From Streptomyces lincolnensis (GTDB lineage: Bacteria > Actinomycetota > Actinomycetes > Streptomycetales > Streptomycetaceae), in contig NZ_JAIHON010000005.1 of assembly GCF_021173675.1 (NCBI RefSeq), forward strand, positions 682,001-746,000: DNA of 64,000 nt, in the 5' to 3' direction. How positions within the stretch are numbered: the first letter of the stretch is position 1; every line of letters begins with the position of its first letter. The translations under genes and the position numbers were made by a program. Shown here piece after piece: positions 6,852 to 16,084 of this stretch. The notes under the pieces are model-generated. The model was not told where the DNA came from, ran no database searches, and worked only from the letters and a program-made list of their open reading frames with translations.

Positions 6852-9800
6852 ATGACCCTCACCCCCCAGCGCGACCGTGAGTCGACACCGGGCGCGAGAC
6901 GCGTGGCCCGAATAGCCGTGGCCGCCGGCCTGGTGGCCGCGCTCTCCGCGGCCGGGCCGATACCCATGGCCCTGGCCGCCGACGAGACACCCGTCGCCGC
7001 CGACCCGGGCGTGAAGTCCGCCCACGACAAGCTCGGCTCCGACGACGCCGACGCCCTCGCCGAGGCCAAGGCCGACGGCGAGAAGAGCGTCACGATGATG
7101 GTGGCGACCGCGCCCGGGAAGACCGAGCAGGTCGCCGATCAGCTGGACTCGCTCCAGGGCGGCCTCGTGGGCCGCACCGACGACAAGCTCGGTTACGTCC
7201 GGGCCACCATTCCCACCGCGAAGGCCGACTCGGCCATCTCCGCCGCCACGAAGCTCTCCTCCGTGCACGGCATCGACCTCAAGCGGGACATCCCGCTGGA
7301 CGACCCGACGCCGGCCGCGGACGCCGCGAAGGGCGCCACGGCCCAGGGGACGACGAGCTACCCGGCGCCGAGCAGGAAGACGCCCGCGGAGAACCCGTAC
7401 AACCCGTCCTTCGAGACGGGTGCCGTCGACTTCGTGAAGAAGAACCCGAAGGCGGACGGCCGGGGCATCACCATCGGCGTCCTGGACTCGGGTGTGGACC
7501 TCGCCCACCCGGCGCTCCAGAAGACCACCACCGGCGAGCGCAAGATCGTCGACTGGATCACCTCGACCGACCCGGTCTCCGACGGCGACGGCTCCTGGCG
7601 GCGGATGCTCACCTCGGTGGCGGGACCGGTGTTCTCGGCCACCCCGGTCGGCGGCTCCACCGAGTCGTTCACGGCCCCGGGCGGCTCGTACAAGTTCAAC
7701 TACTTCTACGAGTCCGCGACGGCCGGCGGCGACCAAGCCGGTGACGTCAACCGCGACGGCGACAAGACGGACGTCTGGGGCGTGCTGTACGACGCCGCCA
7801 CCGGTACCGCGCGCGTCGACCTCGACGACGACCTGGACTTCACCGACGAGACGCCGATGAAGCCGTACAAGGACGGCTTCCAGATCGGCTACTTCGGCAC
7901 GGACAACCCGGGGACCGAGGTCGCCGAGCGCATCCCGTTCGTGATCGAGATCCGCAAGGACGTCGTCTACAACGCCGCCGGTGCCAAGGCCGACTACGTC
8001 AACATCGGCATGATCTCCAGCGAGCACGGCACCCACGTCGCCGGCATCACCGCCGCCCACGGCCTGTTCGGCGGCAGGATGAACGGCGCCGCCCCCGGCG
8101 CGAAGATCGTCTCCTCGCGCGCCTGCGAGTTCGGCCCCGGCTGCACCAACGTGGCGCTCACCGAGGGCATGATCGACCTCGTCGCGGGCCGTGGCGTCGA
8201 CATCGTCAACATGTCGATCGGCAGCCTGCCCGCGCTGAACGACGGCAACAACGCGCGCGCCGAGCTGTACACGCGGCTCATCGACACCTACGGCGTCCAG
8301 CTGGTGATCTCCGCGGGCAACTCCGGCCCCGGCGCCAACACCATCGGCGACCCCGGCCTGGCCGACAAGGTCATCTCGGTCGGCGCCTCCATCTCCAAGG
8401 AGACCTGGGCCGCCAACTACGGCTCGGTCGTGGAGAAGAAGTACGCGATGATGCCGTTCTCCTCGCGCGGCCCGCGTGAGGACGGCGGCTTCACCCCGAC
8501 CCTGGTCGCCCCGGGCGCCGCGGTCAACACCATCCAGACCTGGCTGCCGGGCGCCCCGGTCGCCGAGTCGGGCTACACCCTGCCGGCCGGCTACGGCATG
8601 CTCCAGGGCACCTCGATGGCCTCCCCGCAGGCCGCGGGCGCCTCCGCGCTGCTGCTGTCCGCCGCCAAGGCCAAGGGCATCGAGCTCACCCCGGCCACCC
8701 TGCGCACCGCGCTGACCTCCACCGCCGACCACATCAAGGGTGTGCAGGCGTACGAGGAGGGTGTCGGCCTCATGAACATCGTCGACGCCTGGACGTCGAT
8801 CCGCGAGGGCGCCACCGCCCACGAGTACGCGGTCAAGGCCCCGGTCGACACCGCGATCGACCAGTTCCTGAAGACGCCGGGCTCCGGCACGGGTCTCTAC
8901 GACCGTGAGGGCGGCCTGAAGGCCGGTCAGAAGAAGACGTACGACATCACGATCACCCGTACGTCCGGCGCCGACAAGGCGATCCGCCACGAGCTGCACT
9001 TCGAGAACAACGCGGCGGGCACCTTCCGGATCGTCGGCTCCGACGAGGTGAAGCTGCCGCTGAACCAGCCGGTCACCGTCAAGGTCCAGGCCGCGCCGAA
9101 GTCCGCCGGGATCAAGAGCGCGATCCTGGAGGTCGACGACCCGAAGACCGAGGGCATCGACCGTCAGGTCATGACGACGGTGGTGGTCGCTCAGGAGCTG
9201 AAGTACAGCTACTCGGCGTCGGACACGGTCCAGCGCAACAGCAACCACTCGTACTTCGTGACCGTGCCCGAGGGCGCCAAGTCCCTCGAAGTCGCGATCG
9301 GCGGGCTGAAGGGCACGAGCCAGACCCGGTTCATCGCCATCCACCCGTACGGCGTTCCGGTCGACACCACCAGCACGCCGAACTGCTACAACAACTACCT
9401 CGACGGCAACGGCTGCCGCCCGGACGTGCGTTCCTACGCCGACCCGGTGCCGGGTGTCTGGGAGATCGAGGTCGAGTCGCGCCGCACCTCGCCGCTGCTC
9501 GACAACCCGTACAAGCTCGACGTCGCCGTCCTCGGCGCGGCCTTCGACCCGGAGACCGTGACCGTGCCCGAGGCCAAGGTCGGTACCCCGGCCGCCGCCT
9601 CCTGGAAGGTGACGAACAAGCTCGCCGCGCTCGACGGCAAGCTGGTGGGCGGCCCGCTCGGCTCGGCCAAGTCGGCCCGGCCGACCGTCGCGCAGGGCGA
9701 GACGCACGAGACCACGGTCGAGGTGCCCGCGGGCGCCGCGTCCCTGGACGTCGCCATCGGCAACGTCTCCGACCCGGCCGCCGACCTCGACCTGGTCGTG

Positions 9801-10163
9801 CTGAACGCCGCCGGTGACCAGGTGGGCCTGTCCGCCGACGGCGACTCGGAGGAGTCGGTCTCCCTGCCGAAGCCGGCCGCGGGCACCTACACGATCCAGG
9901 TCATCGGCTACGCGGTCCCGGCCGGGTCCACGGCCTACGACTACCAGGACGTGTTCTTCTCCCCCGCGCTCGGCTCCGTCACCGTCGACGGTTCGACGCC
10001 GGTGAAGCTCGGCACGGGCGACTCCGCGAACGTCTCGGCGAGCGTCACCGCCCAGGCCGCCGCTCCGGAGGGCCGTGAGTTCTTCGGCCAGGTCCAGCTG
10101 GTCAACGCGCGCGGCACGGCCGCGGGCATCGGCAACGTGAAGATCGAGAAGGTTCTGCCGTAG
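6852..10163 (+). CDS. Large secreted subtilisin-like serine protease (tripeptidyl-peptidase II-like)
   Basis: A 1103-residue S8 peptidase, probably exported and acting on extracellular proteins. Residues 1-43 form a long signal peptide ending near MALAADE; a pro-region follows. The catalytic triad is Asp212 (LDSGVDLAHP), His392 (HGTHVAG) and Ser588 (GTSMASP), with oxyanion Asn490 (SAGNSGP). The 180-residue insert between Asp and His, rich in Asp (DVNRDGDKTD, DLDDDLD), fits the tripeptidyl-peptidase II-like subgroup and may bind calcium. The last 450 residues are beta-sandwich-like domains. I chose the second ATG because AAGGG sits 6 nt before it; the ATG at 6846 abuts that site. Apparently monocistronic, with a terminator at 10200-10227. 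Confidence 0.9.
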   Translation: MTLTPQRDRESTPGARRVARIAVAAGLVAALSAAGPIPMALAADETPVAADPGVKSAHDKLGSDDADALAEAKADGEKSVTMMVATAPGKTEQVADQLDSLQGGLVGRTDDKLGYVRATIPTAKADSAISAATKLSSVHGIDLKRDIPLDDPTPAADAAKGATAQGTTSYPAPSRKTPAENPYNPSFETGAVDFVKKNPKADGRGITIGVLDSGVDLAHPALQKTTTGERKIVDWITSTDPVSDGDGSWRRMLTSVAGPVFSATPVGGSTESFTAPGGSYKFNYFYESATAGGDQAGDVNRDGDKTDVWGVLYDAATGTARVDLDDDLDFTDETPMKPYKDGFQIGYFGTDNPGTEVAERIPFVIEIRKDVVYNAAGAKADYVNIGMISSEHGTHVAGITAAHGLFGGRMNGAAPGAKIVSSRACEFGPGCTNVALTEGMIDLVAGRGVDIVNMSIGSLPALNDGNNARAELYTRLIDTYGVQLVISAGNSGPGANTIGDPGLADKVISVGASISKETWAANYGSVVEKKYAMMPFSSRGPREDGGFTPTLVAPGAAVNTIQTWLPGAPVAESGYTLPAGYGMLQGTSMASPQAAGASALLLSAAKAKGIELTPATLRTALTSTADHIKGVQAYEEGVGLMNIVDAWTSIREGATAHEYAVKAPVDTAIDQFLKTPGSGTGLYDREGGLKAGQKKTYDITITRTSGADKAIRHELHFENNAAGTFRIVGSDEVKLPLNQPVTVKVQAAPKSAGIKSAILEVDDPKTEGIDRQVMTTVVVAQELKYSYSASDTVQRNSNHSYFVTVPEGAKSLEVAIGGLKGTSQTRFIAIHPYGVPVDTTSTPNCYNNYLDGNGCRPDVRSYADPVPGVWEIEVESRRTSPLLDNPYKLDVAVLGAAFDPETVTVPEAKVGTPAAASWKVTNKLAALDGKLVGGPLGSAKSARPTVAQGETHETTVEVPAGAASLDVAIGNVSDPAADLDLVVLNAAGDQVGLSADGDSEESVSLPKPAAGTYTIQVIGYAVPAGSTAYDYQDVFFSPALGSVTVDGSTPVKLGTGDSANVSASVTAQAAAPEGREFFGQVQLVNARGTAAGIGNVKIEKVLP

Positions 10164-10183
10164 TCGAAGGTTGTGCCGTAGTC
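10148..10183 (+). repeat. 18-bp tandem duplication across the protease stop codon
   Basis: GAAGGTTCTGCCGTAGTC (10148-10165) is followed at once by a copy differing at one base (10166-10183). The unit holds the last three sense codons and the TAG stop, so the copy creates a second, unused end. Confidence 0.85.
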
Positions 10184-10199
10184 GTTCCTACGGTGGTGA

Positions 10200-10227
10200 G
10201 GGCGGGCGTCCGTGCGGGCGCCCGCCC
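10200..10227 (+). terminator. Terminator after the protease (convergent with sigma operon)
   Basis: A perfect 9-bp stem, GGGCGGGCG and CGCCCGCCC, with a 10-nt loop, followed by TTCT. It lies between the protease and the opposing anti-sigma-like gene and can serve both. Confidence 0.8.
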
Positions 10228-10230
10228 TTC

Positions 10231-10956
10231 TCATTGCCCGCAGGTCAGTCCACGTGACTCGGGCAGCGAGGCGATCACCCTGACCCGGTCCCGGGCGACC
10301 GCCTTCTCGCCCACGGCCCAGTAGTCGGCCTGGCCGGACTCCCGCACTCCGATCAGCACGGGGTCGCCCTTGCGGAGGGGGGTGACGCTGTACCGGTCGA
10401 TCACATGGGTGAGGTCGGCGGCGCCGCCCTTGTCCGGCTTGAAGTAGCGGACCACGTGCACGGTGATCCGGAGCTGCTCGGTGCCGGGGATCGGCTCGAC
10501 CTCGGTGACCGTGGCCTCGGCGACGAGGACGGTGCAGGCCAGGTAGCGGGGACTGCCGTAGAGGAGTCCGCCGTCCTCCTGCTTGCTGCCCGCGTCGGCG
10601 CTGTCGCTGGAGCTCAGGGCGTCGCCGCCGCCCTGCGCGACCAGCCACCCCATACCGGCGATCACGCTGATGACGGCGGCCGCCACCAGTGTGGCGAAGG
10701 CGACGGTACGTGCCCGGCGGCGGGTGCGCGGCGGTCGCAGGGGGACGGGCCCGGGGGCCTCGGCGGGCGGCCGGGGGTCGGCGAGGGCGTTCCCGATGAT
10801 GCCCAACTGCTCGCGCAGCAGGGCGAGATCGGCCTGGGCGGCCCGGTGCTCGGCCAGGAAGGCGGGGTCCTCGCGGGCCGCGTCCGGCAGCGGGTCGTCG
10901 GTGAGCGCGGCCATCAGCGCGTCGGCGCCGTCGTACGCGTCGCGTCCGGCGGTCAT
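10231..10956 (-). CDS. Single-pass membrane protein, probable anti-sigma partner
   Basis: A 241-residue protein encoded 1 nt after the ECF sigma stop, so almost surely co-translated. Residues about 1-83 are cytoplasmic and acidic (DALMAALTDDPLPDAAREDP), one membrane helix follows (about 84-108, ending MGWLVAQGGG), and the rest is extracytoplasmic with two cysteines (YLACTVLV and the final TCGQ) that could form a disulfide. No zinc-binding HxxxCxxC anti-sigma motif is seen. By position it is the likely regulator of the upstream sigma factor; that role is inferred from synteny only. It was not recognised as a named family. Confidence 0.75.
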   Translation of the reverse strand: MTAGRDAYDGADALMAALTDDPLPDAAREDPAFLAEHRAAQADLALLREQLGIIGNALADPRPPAEAPGPVPLRPPRTRRRARTVAFATLVAAAVISVIAGMGWLVAQGGGDALSSSDSADAGSKQEDGGLLYGSPRYLACTVLVAEATVTEVEPIPGTEQLRITVHVVRYFKPDKGGAADLTHVIDRYSVTPLRKGDPVLIGVRESGQADYWAVGEKAVARDRVRVIASLPESRGLTCGQ

Positions 10957-10957
10957 G

Positions 10958-11491
10958 TCACACCACCTCGTCCTCGTGCAGGCGGGCGCGCAGGGCCCGC
11001 ACCGCCGTGTGCAGCCGGCTCTTGACGGTGCCCTCGGGGATGCCGAGCTCCTCGGCGATCCCGCGCACCGGGAGGTCGGCGTAGAACCGCAGGACGAGGA
11101 CCTGGCGCTGGGCGTCGGGCAGCTCGTCCAGGCCTCGCGCGACGGCGAGGGAGAGCAGGCTGGTGTCCTCGCCGGAGGGGTGCTCCGACTGCCTGAGCGC
11201 GGCCAGCCGCTCCCCCAGCCGCTCCTGGCGGCGCTTGGCGCGGTGCCAGTCCATGGCCAGGTTGGAGGCGACGACCGCCGCCCACGCGGACACGTCACGC
11301 GGCGCCTCGGCCCCGCGGGCCGCCCGCTCCAGCAAGCGCAGGCGGACCTGCTGCACCCCGTCCGGCAGGTCCGCCTGCGGCACCCCGCCCAGGGCGAGCA
11401 CCGCCCGCACCCGGTTCTCCTGGGCCGCGTCCAGGGGATCCTCGTGCACGTCCCCCTGTCCGCGGCGGGTCCTTCTGCGCAGCACAGCCAC
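10958..11491 (-). CDS. ECF-family RNA polymerase sigma factor
   Basis: A 177-residue ECF sigma factor. Region 2 (about 25-92) contains VQQVRLRLLERAARG and SNLAMDWHRAKRR, and region 4 (about 118-170) has the helix-turn-helix LPVRGIAEELGIPEGTVKSRLH. It would direct RNA polymerase to a small regulon, probably including its own promoter: a GAAC-N17-CGTC match on this strand lies at 11517-11541. The start is a GTG behind GGAGGGGGAGGG. The second gene, a membrane protein, is the likely signal-responsive antagonist. Confidence 0.9.
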   Translation of the reverse strand: MAVLRRRTRRGQGDVHEDPLDAAQENRVRAVLALGGVPQADLPDGVQQVRLRLLERAARGAEAPRDVSAWAAVVASNLAMDWHRAKRRQERLGERLAALRQSEHPSGEDTSLLSLAVARGLDELPDAQRQVLVLRFYADLPVRGIAEELGIPEGTVKSRLHTAVRALRARLHEDEVV

Positions 11492-11792
11492 CCCTCCCCC
11501 TCCGCGTTTCCCCTATGACGCCGGTGGGGGCGGAAACGTTCGGCTCGGTCTCCGGGGATTCGTGCGGAGGCGTACGTCACACCGTCACGCGGTGCAGCAC
11601 AGCTTCCGGCAGGACGTGACCGTAGGGCGAATTTCTCCAGTTCAGAAGGGGTGCGGCGGAATTTCCGCAACCAACGGTCGCGGCCGGGCGTCCCGGTCCC
11701 CGGGCATGAAGCGCAAAGAAGTGGACAGGTGGACCCGGGTCGGCCGCATGATGGAAACGCCGGACACAGGAACACCACGCAAGGGAGACGTC
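11492..11792. other. Intergenic region between divergent sigma operon and asd
   Basis: This 301-bp stretch has no supported gene. It holds the ECF-type promoter for the leftward sigma operon (11517-11541) and must hold the asd promoter. The region 11600-11660 is less GC-rich (GAATTTCTCCAGTTCAGAAG). An open frame from ATG 11707 runs in phase into asd without a ribosome site, and I do not call it. Confidence 0.6.
11517..11541 (-). promoter_or_regulatory. Candidate ECF-type promoter for the sigma operon
   Basis: On the minus strand GAAC (11541-11538), a 17-nt spacer and CGTC (11520-11517) match the common ECF -35/-10 pattern. It ends about 25 nt before the sigma start, as expected for autoregulation. 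Confidence 0.5.
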
Positions 11793-12809
11793 GTGAGGGT
11801 CGGAATCGTCGGAGCCACCGGTCAGGTCGGCACGGTCATGCGCAGGATCCTCACGGAGCGGAACTTCCCCGTGACGGAGCTGCGTCTGTTCGCCTCGGCG
11901 CGGTCGGCGGGGACGGTCCTGGACGGCGTGACGGTCGAGGACGCGACCACCGCCGACTACACCGGCCTGGACATCGTGCTGTTCTCCGCGGGCGGCTCCA
12001 CGTCGAAGGCGCTGGCCGAGAAGGTCGCCTCCCAGGGCGCGGTCGTGATCGACAACTCGTCGGCGTGGCGGCGGGACCCGGACGTACCCCTGGTCGTGTC
12101 CGAGGTGAACCCGCACGCGATCGCCTCCCGCCCCAAGGGCATCATCGCCAACCCGAACTGCACGACGATGGCCGCGATGCCGGTCCTGAAGCCGCTGCAC
12201 GCCGAGGCCGGTCTCGAAGCGCTCGTCGTCGCCACCTACCAGGCCGTCTCCGGCTCCGGTCTGGCCGGTGTGGACGAGCTGTTCGAGCAGGTCAAGAAGG
12301 TCGGCGACGACGCGCCGAAGCTGACCCACGACGGTTCGGCGGTGGAGTTCCCCGCGCCGGACAAGTACGTCGCCCCGATCGCGTACAACGTGCTGCCGCT
12401 GGCCGGCTCGATCGTCGACGACGGCCTGAACGAGACCGACGAGGAGCAGAAGCTCCGCCACGAGTCCCGCAAGATCCTGGAGATCCCCGGGCTGAAGGTC
12501 TCCGGCACCTGCGTCCGCGTCCCCGTCTTCTCGGGCCACTCCCTCCAGGTCAACGCCCGCTTCGCCCGCCCGATCAGCGTCGAGCGCGCCAAGGAGCTCC
12601 TCGGCGGCGCCCCCGGTGTCGCGGTCACCGAGGTCCCGACCCCGCTCCAGGCGGCCGGGCAGGACCCCTCCTACGTCGGCCGCATCCGCGCCGACGAGAC
12701 CGTCGACAACGGCCTCGCCTTCTTCGTCTCCAACGACAACCTCCGCAAGGGCGCCGCGCTGAACGCGGTGCAGATCGCGGAGCTGGTGGCGGCGGAACTC
12801 AAGGGCTGA
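11793..12809 (+). CDS. asd: Aspartate-semialdehyde dehydrogenase
   Basis: A 338-residue enzyme that reduces beta-aspartyl phosphate with NADPH to aspartate semialdehyde, the branch to lysine, diaminopimelate, threonine and methionine. The Rossmann motif GATGQVG (residues 7-13) binds NADPH; the catalytic cysteine is Cys123 in NPNCTTM; the late GTCVRVPVFSGHS segment carries substrate residues and the active-site His. The start is the GTG behind AGGGAG. No aspartokinase gene is adjacent; the gene stands alone next to pepN and resembles the second asd copy of S. coelicolor (SCO2640, from memory). A shared hairpin with the following convergent gene covers its stop. Confidence 0.96.
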   Translation: MRVGIVGATGQVGTVMRRILTERNFPVTELRLFASARSAGTVLDGVTVEDATTADYTGLDIVLFSAGGSTSKALAEKVASQGAVVIDNSSAWRRDPDVPLVVSEVNPHAIASRPKGIIANPNCTTMAAMPVLKPLHAEAGLEALVVATYQAVSGSGLAGVDELFEQVKKVGDDAPKLTHDGSAVEFPAPDKYVAPIAYNVLPLAGSIVDDGLNETDEEQKLRHESRKILEIPGLKVSGTCVRVPVFSGHSLQVNARFARPISVERAKELLGGAPGVAVTEVPTPLQAAGQDPSYVGRIRADETVDNGLAFFVSNDNLRKGAALNAVQIAELVAAELKG

Positions 12810-12832
12810 CGCCTGGCGGGCTCCGGCGTCAG
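12806..12832. terminator. Bidirectional terminator holding both stop codons of asd and the DUF1203 gene
   Basis: CTGACGCC (12806-12813) pairs with GGCGTCAG (12825-12832) around an 11-nt loop. The asd TGA is in the left arm and the opposing TGA in the right arm. Confidence 0.65.
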
Positions 12833-13311
12833 GCCCTGCGCACCTCGTAGAGGAAACAGCCGTACTCGACGGCCCGGACGTGGACGAGCGCCACGGACGG
12901 GTCGTCGAAGGCGTTCCGGAGGGCGGCGCGGAAGGCCTCGTCGCCGGGTGCCTCCACCAGCTCTCCGCCCAGGATGTGGCCGTCGGCCGAGTAGCGGCGG
13001 ACCGTGCGGTGGGAGTTCGTGAAGGGCAGCCGGTCGCTGTCCGGGCCCGGACAGTCCTCGGCGTGGATGAAGACCGGGCCCTGTTCGTCGTAGGCCCTCG
13101 GATCGGCGCCCGTCTCCGCGGCCCAGCGGCGCAGGGGGGCGTAGGAGACGAGGGTGATCCGCTCGCCCGGCTCGCTGTGGCGCAGGCAGCATCTCAGGGG
13201 CGATCCGCCCTCCTCGTCCGTCACGGGAACCATTCGGCGTCCCGCGTCGTCAGCGGAGCGGAGTTCTTTCAGGACCGTCGGTTCGACGGGGCGTGGGAAG
13301 TAGGTCGTCAT
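12829..13311 (-). CDS. DUF1203 family protein
   Basis: A 160-residue soluble protein without a signal peptide. It matches the general look of DUF1203 proteins: an N-terminal L(R)CCLR segment, a central GPVFIHAEDCPGP run and a final VHVRAVEYGCFLYEVRRA strand. Conserved Cys and His residues (CCLRH, HAEDC, YGCF) could bind metal or form an active site, but no activity is known to me. The start is the ATG at MTTYFPRPVEP with GAGG just upstream. It is divergent from pepN and converges on asd. Confidence 0.75.
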   Translation of the reverse strand: MTTYFPRPVEPTVLKELRSADDAGRRMVPVTDEEGGSPLRCCLRHSEPGERITLVSYAPLRRWAAETGADPRAYDEQGPVFIHAEDCPGPDSDRLPFTNSHRTVRRYSADGHILGGELVEAPGDEAFRAALRNAFDDPSVALVHVRAVEYGCFLYEVRRA

Positions 13312-13423
13312 GGCCTCAGACTCGCCCGTGTCCGCCCCGCCCACCGGCGGGAAACGGACATCGCGCCGGCCGTGGGTCCCATGGAAGGATGGCCGAACCG
13401 ACACATATCGAGGAGATGACCGC

Positions 13424-16012
13424 GTGCCTGGCACAAACCTGACTCGCGAAGAGGCACAGCAGCGGGCGAAGCTGCTCACCGTTGACTCGTACGAGATCGA
13501 TCTCGACCTCTCCGGGGCGCAGGAGGGCGGTACCTACCGGTCCGTGACCACGGTGCGCTTCGACGTCGCGGAGAGCGGCGCGGAGGGCGGCGCGGCTTCC
13601 TTCATCGACCTGGTGGCGCCGACCGTTCACGAGATCACGCTCAACGGCGACCAGCTCGACCCGGCGGAGCTCTTCGCGGACTCCCGCATCGCGCTGCCCG
13701 GCCTGCTGGCGGGCCGCAACATCCTGCGGGTCGTCGCGGACTGCGCGTACACCAACACCGGCGAGGGGCTGCACCGGTTCGTCGACCCGGTCGACAACCA
13801 GGCCTACCTCTACACCCAGTTCGAGGTCCCGGACGCCCGCCGCGTCTTCGCGAGCTTCGAGCAGCCGGACCTGAAGGCCACGTTCCAGTTCACCGTGAAG
13901 GCCCCCGACGGCTGGACGGTCATCTCCAACTCCCCGACGCCCGAACCCAAGGACAACGTCTGGGAGTTCGAGCCGACCCCGCGCATCTCGACGTACATCA
14001 CGGCCCTGATCGTGGGCCCGTACCACAGCGTCCACAGCGTGTACGAGAAGGACGGGCAGAGCGTCCCACTGGGCATCTACTGCCGTCCGTCCCTCGCCGA
14101 GCACCTCGACTCGGACGCCATCTTCGAGGTGACCCGGCAGGGCTTCGAGTGGTTCCAGGAGAAGTTCGACTACGCGTACCCGTTCAAGAAGTACGACCAG
14201 CTGTTCGTGCCGGAGTTCAACGCGGGCGCCATGGAGAACGCGGGCGCGGTGACCATCCGCGACCAGTACGTCTTCCGGTCCAAGGTGACGGACGCCGCGT
14301 ACGAGGTGCGCGCGGAGACCATCCTGCACGAGCTGGCCCACATGTGGTTCGGCGACCTCGTGACCATGGAGTGGTGGAACGACCTGTGGCTGAACGAGTC
14401 GTTCGCCACCTACACCTCCATCGCCTGCCAGGCGGCCCACCCCGAGTCGCGCTGGCCGCACTCGTGGACCACGTTCGCCAACTCCATGAAGACCTGGGCG
14501 TACCGGCAGGACCAACTGCCCTCCACGCACCCGATCATGGCCGAGATCCGCGACCTGGACGACGTGCTCGTCAACTTCGACGGCATCACGTACGCCAAGG
14601 GCGCCTCCGTGCTCAAGCAGCTCGTCGCCTACGTCGGCGAGGACGAGTTCTTCGCGGGCGTGCAGGCGTACTTCAAGGCGCACGCGTTCGGCAACACGCG
14701 CCTGAGCGACCTCCTCGGCGCCCTGGAGAAGACCTCGGGGCGTGACCTGAAGGCCTGGTCGAAGAAGTGGCTGGAGACGGCCGGCATCAACGTGCTCCGC
14801 CCGGAGATCGAGACGGACGCGAACGGCGTCGTCACCTCCTTCGCCATCCGCCAGGAGGCCCCCGCCCTGCCGACCGGCGCCAAGGGCGAGCCCACGCTCC
14901 GCCCGCACCGCATCGCCGTCGGCCTGTACGAGCTGGACGACGACAGCGGCAAGCTGGTCCGCGACGAGCGCATCGAGCTGGACGTGGAGGGCGAACTGAC
15001 GGCCGTACCGCAGCTGGTCGGCAGGCGCCGCCCCGCGGTGGTGCTGCTCAACGACGACGACCTGTCGTACGCCAAGGTCCGCCTGGACGAGCAGTCGCTG
15101 GCCTTCGTGACGGAGCACCTCGGCGACTTCGAGTCCTCCCTCCCCCGCGCCCTGTGCTGGGCCTCGGCCTGGGACATGACCCGGGACGCGGAACTCGCGA
15201 CCCGCGACTACCTCTCCCTCGTGCTGTCGGGCATCGGCAAGGAGTCCGACATCGGTGTGGTGCAGTCGCTGCACCGCCAGGTGAAGCTGGCGATCGAGCT
15301 GTACGCCGCCCCGGCCTCCCGTGAGGCCCTGCTGACCCGCTGGACGGACGCCACGCTGGCCCATCTGCGGTCCGCGGCCGCGGGCAGCGACCACCAGCTG
15401 GCCTGGGCGCGCGCGTTCGCGGCGACCGCCCGGACGCCGGAGCAGCTGGACCTCCTGGAGGCCCTGCTGGACGGCTCGCAGACCATCGAGGGCCTGGCCG
15501 TCGACACGGAGCTGCGCTGGTCGTTCGTGCAGCGGCTGGCCACAGTGGGCCGCTACGACGAGGCCGAGATCGCCGGCGAGTACGAGCGCGACAAGACCGC
15601 CGCCGGCGAGCGGCACGCGGCCACCGCCCGGGCCTCCCGCCCGACCGAGGAGGCCAAGGCGGAGGCGTGGGCGTCGGTCGTGGAGTCCGACAAGCTCCCG
15701 AACGCCGTCCAGGAAGCCGTCATCGGCGGGTTCGTCCAGACCGACCAGCGTGAGCTGCTGGCCTCCTACACCGACAAGTACTTCGCGGTGGTCAAGGAGA
15801 TCTGGGACGCCCGCTCCCACGAGATCGCCCAGCAGATCGCGGTCGGCCTCTACCCGACGATCCAGGTCTCCGAGGAGACCCTCGCCAAGACGGACGCCTG
15901 GCTGGCCTCCGCCGAGCCCAACGCGGCCCTGCGCCGCCTGGTCTCGGAGTCCCGCGCGGGCGTGGAGCGCGCGCTGAGGGCCCAGGCGGCGGACGCGGCG
16001 GCGGGCGAGTAG
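13424..16012 (+). CDS. pepN: Aminopeptidase N, zinc M1 family
   Basis: An 862-residue cytosolic aminopeptidase that removes N-terminal residues from peptides. The exopeptidase motif GAMENAG begins at residue 268. The zinc site is HELAH (His302, Glu303, His306) with the third ligand Glu325 in LWLNESFA. N-terminal beta domain, thermolysin-like catalytic domain and C-terminal helical ERAP1-like domain follow the actinobacterial PepN layout at normal length. The start is the GTG preceded by AGGAG; the ORF could extend upstream but without a ribosome site. Monocistronic, with a strong terminator at 16040-16074. Confidence 0.97.
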   Translation: MPGTNLTREEAQQRAKLLTVDSYEIDLDLSGAQEGGTYRSVTTVRFDVAESGAEGGAASFIDLVAPTVHEITLNGDQLDPAELFADSRIALPGLLAGRNILRVVADCAYTNTGEGLHRFVDPVDNQAYLYTQFEVPDARRVFASFEQPDLKATFQFTVKAPDGWTVISNSPTPEPKDNVWEFEPTPRISTYITALIVGPYHSVHSVYEKDGQSVPLGIYCRPSLAEHLDSDAIFEVTRQGFEWFQEKFDYAYPFKKYDQLFVPEFNAGAMENAGAVTIRDQYVFRSKVTDAAYEVRAETILHELAHMWFGDLVTMEWWNDLWLNESFATYTSIACQAAHPESRWPHSWTTFANSMKTWAYRQDQLPSTHPIMAEIRDLDDVLVNFDGITYAKGASVLKQLVAYVGEDEFFAGVQAYFKAHAFGNTRLSDLLGALEKTSGRDLKAWSKKWLETAGINVLRPEIETDANGVVTSFAIRQEAPALPTGAKGEPTLRPHRIAVGLYELDDDSGKLVRDERIELDVEGELTAVPQLVGRRRPAVVLLNDDDLSYAKVRLDEQSLAFVTEHLGDFESSLPRALCWASAWDMTRDAELATRDYLSLVLSGIGKESDIGVVQSLHRQVKLAIELYAAPASREALLTRWTDATLAHLRSAAAGSDHQLAWARAFAATARTPEQLDLLEALLDGSQTIEGLAVDTELRWSFVQRLATVGRYDEAEIAGEYERDKTAAGERHAATARASRPTEEAKAEAWASVVESDKLPNAVQEAVIGGFVQTDQRELLASYTDKYFAVVKEIWDARSHEIAQQIAVGLYPTIQVSEETLAKTDAWLASAEPNAALRRLVSESRAGVERALRAQAADAAAGE

Positions 16013-16039
16013 CCGTCCCTGCGACGCCTCTACGGCGAT

Positions 16040-16074
16040 GGGGGCGTCCGGCATCGTGCCGGGCGCCCCCTTTT
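16040..16074. terminator. Terminator between pepN and the SDR gene
   Basis: GGGGGCG with TCCGGC pairs with GCCGG and GCGCCCCC, followed by TTTT. It separates the convergent pepN and SDR genes and is the clearest intrinsic terminator in the window. Confidence 0.85.
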
Positions 16075-16084
16075 CCGTTCGGTT

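Noticed and set aside
11707..11792. N-terminal extension of asd from ATG 11707.
   Set aside because: It lacks a ribosome site, and homologous enzymes begin at the Rossmann motif. GTG 11793 has a good AGGGAG.
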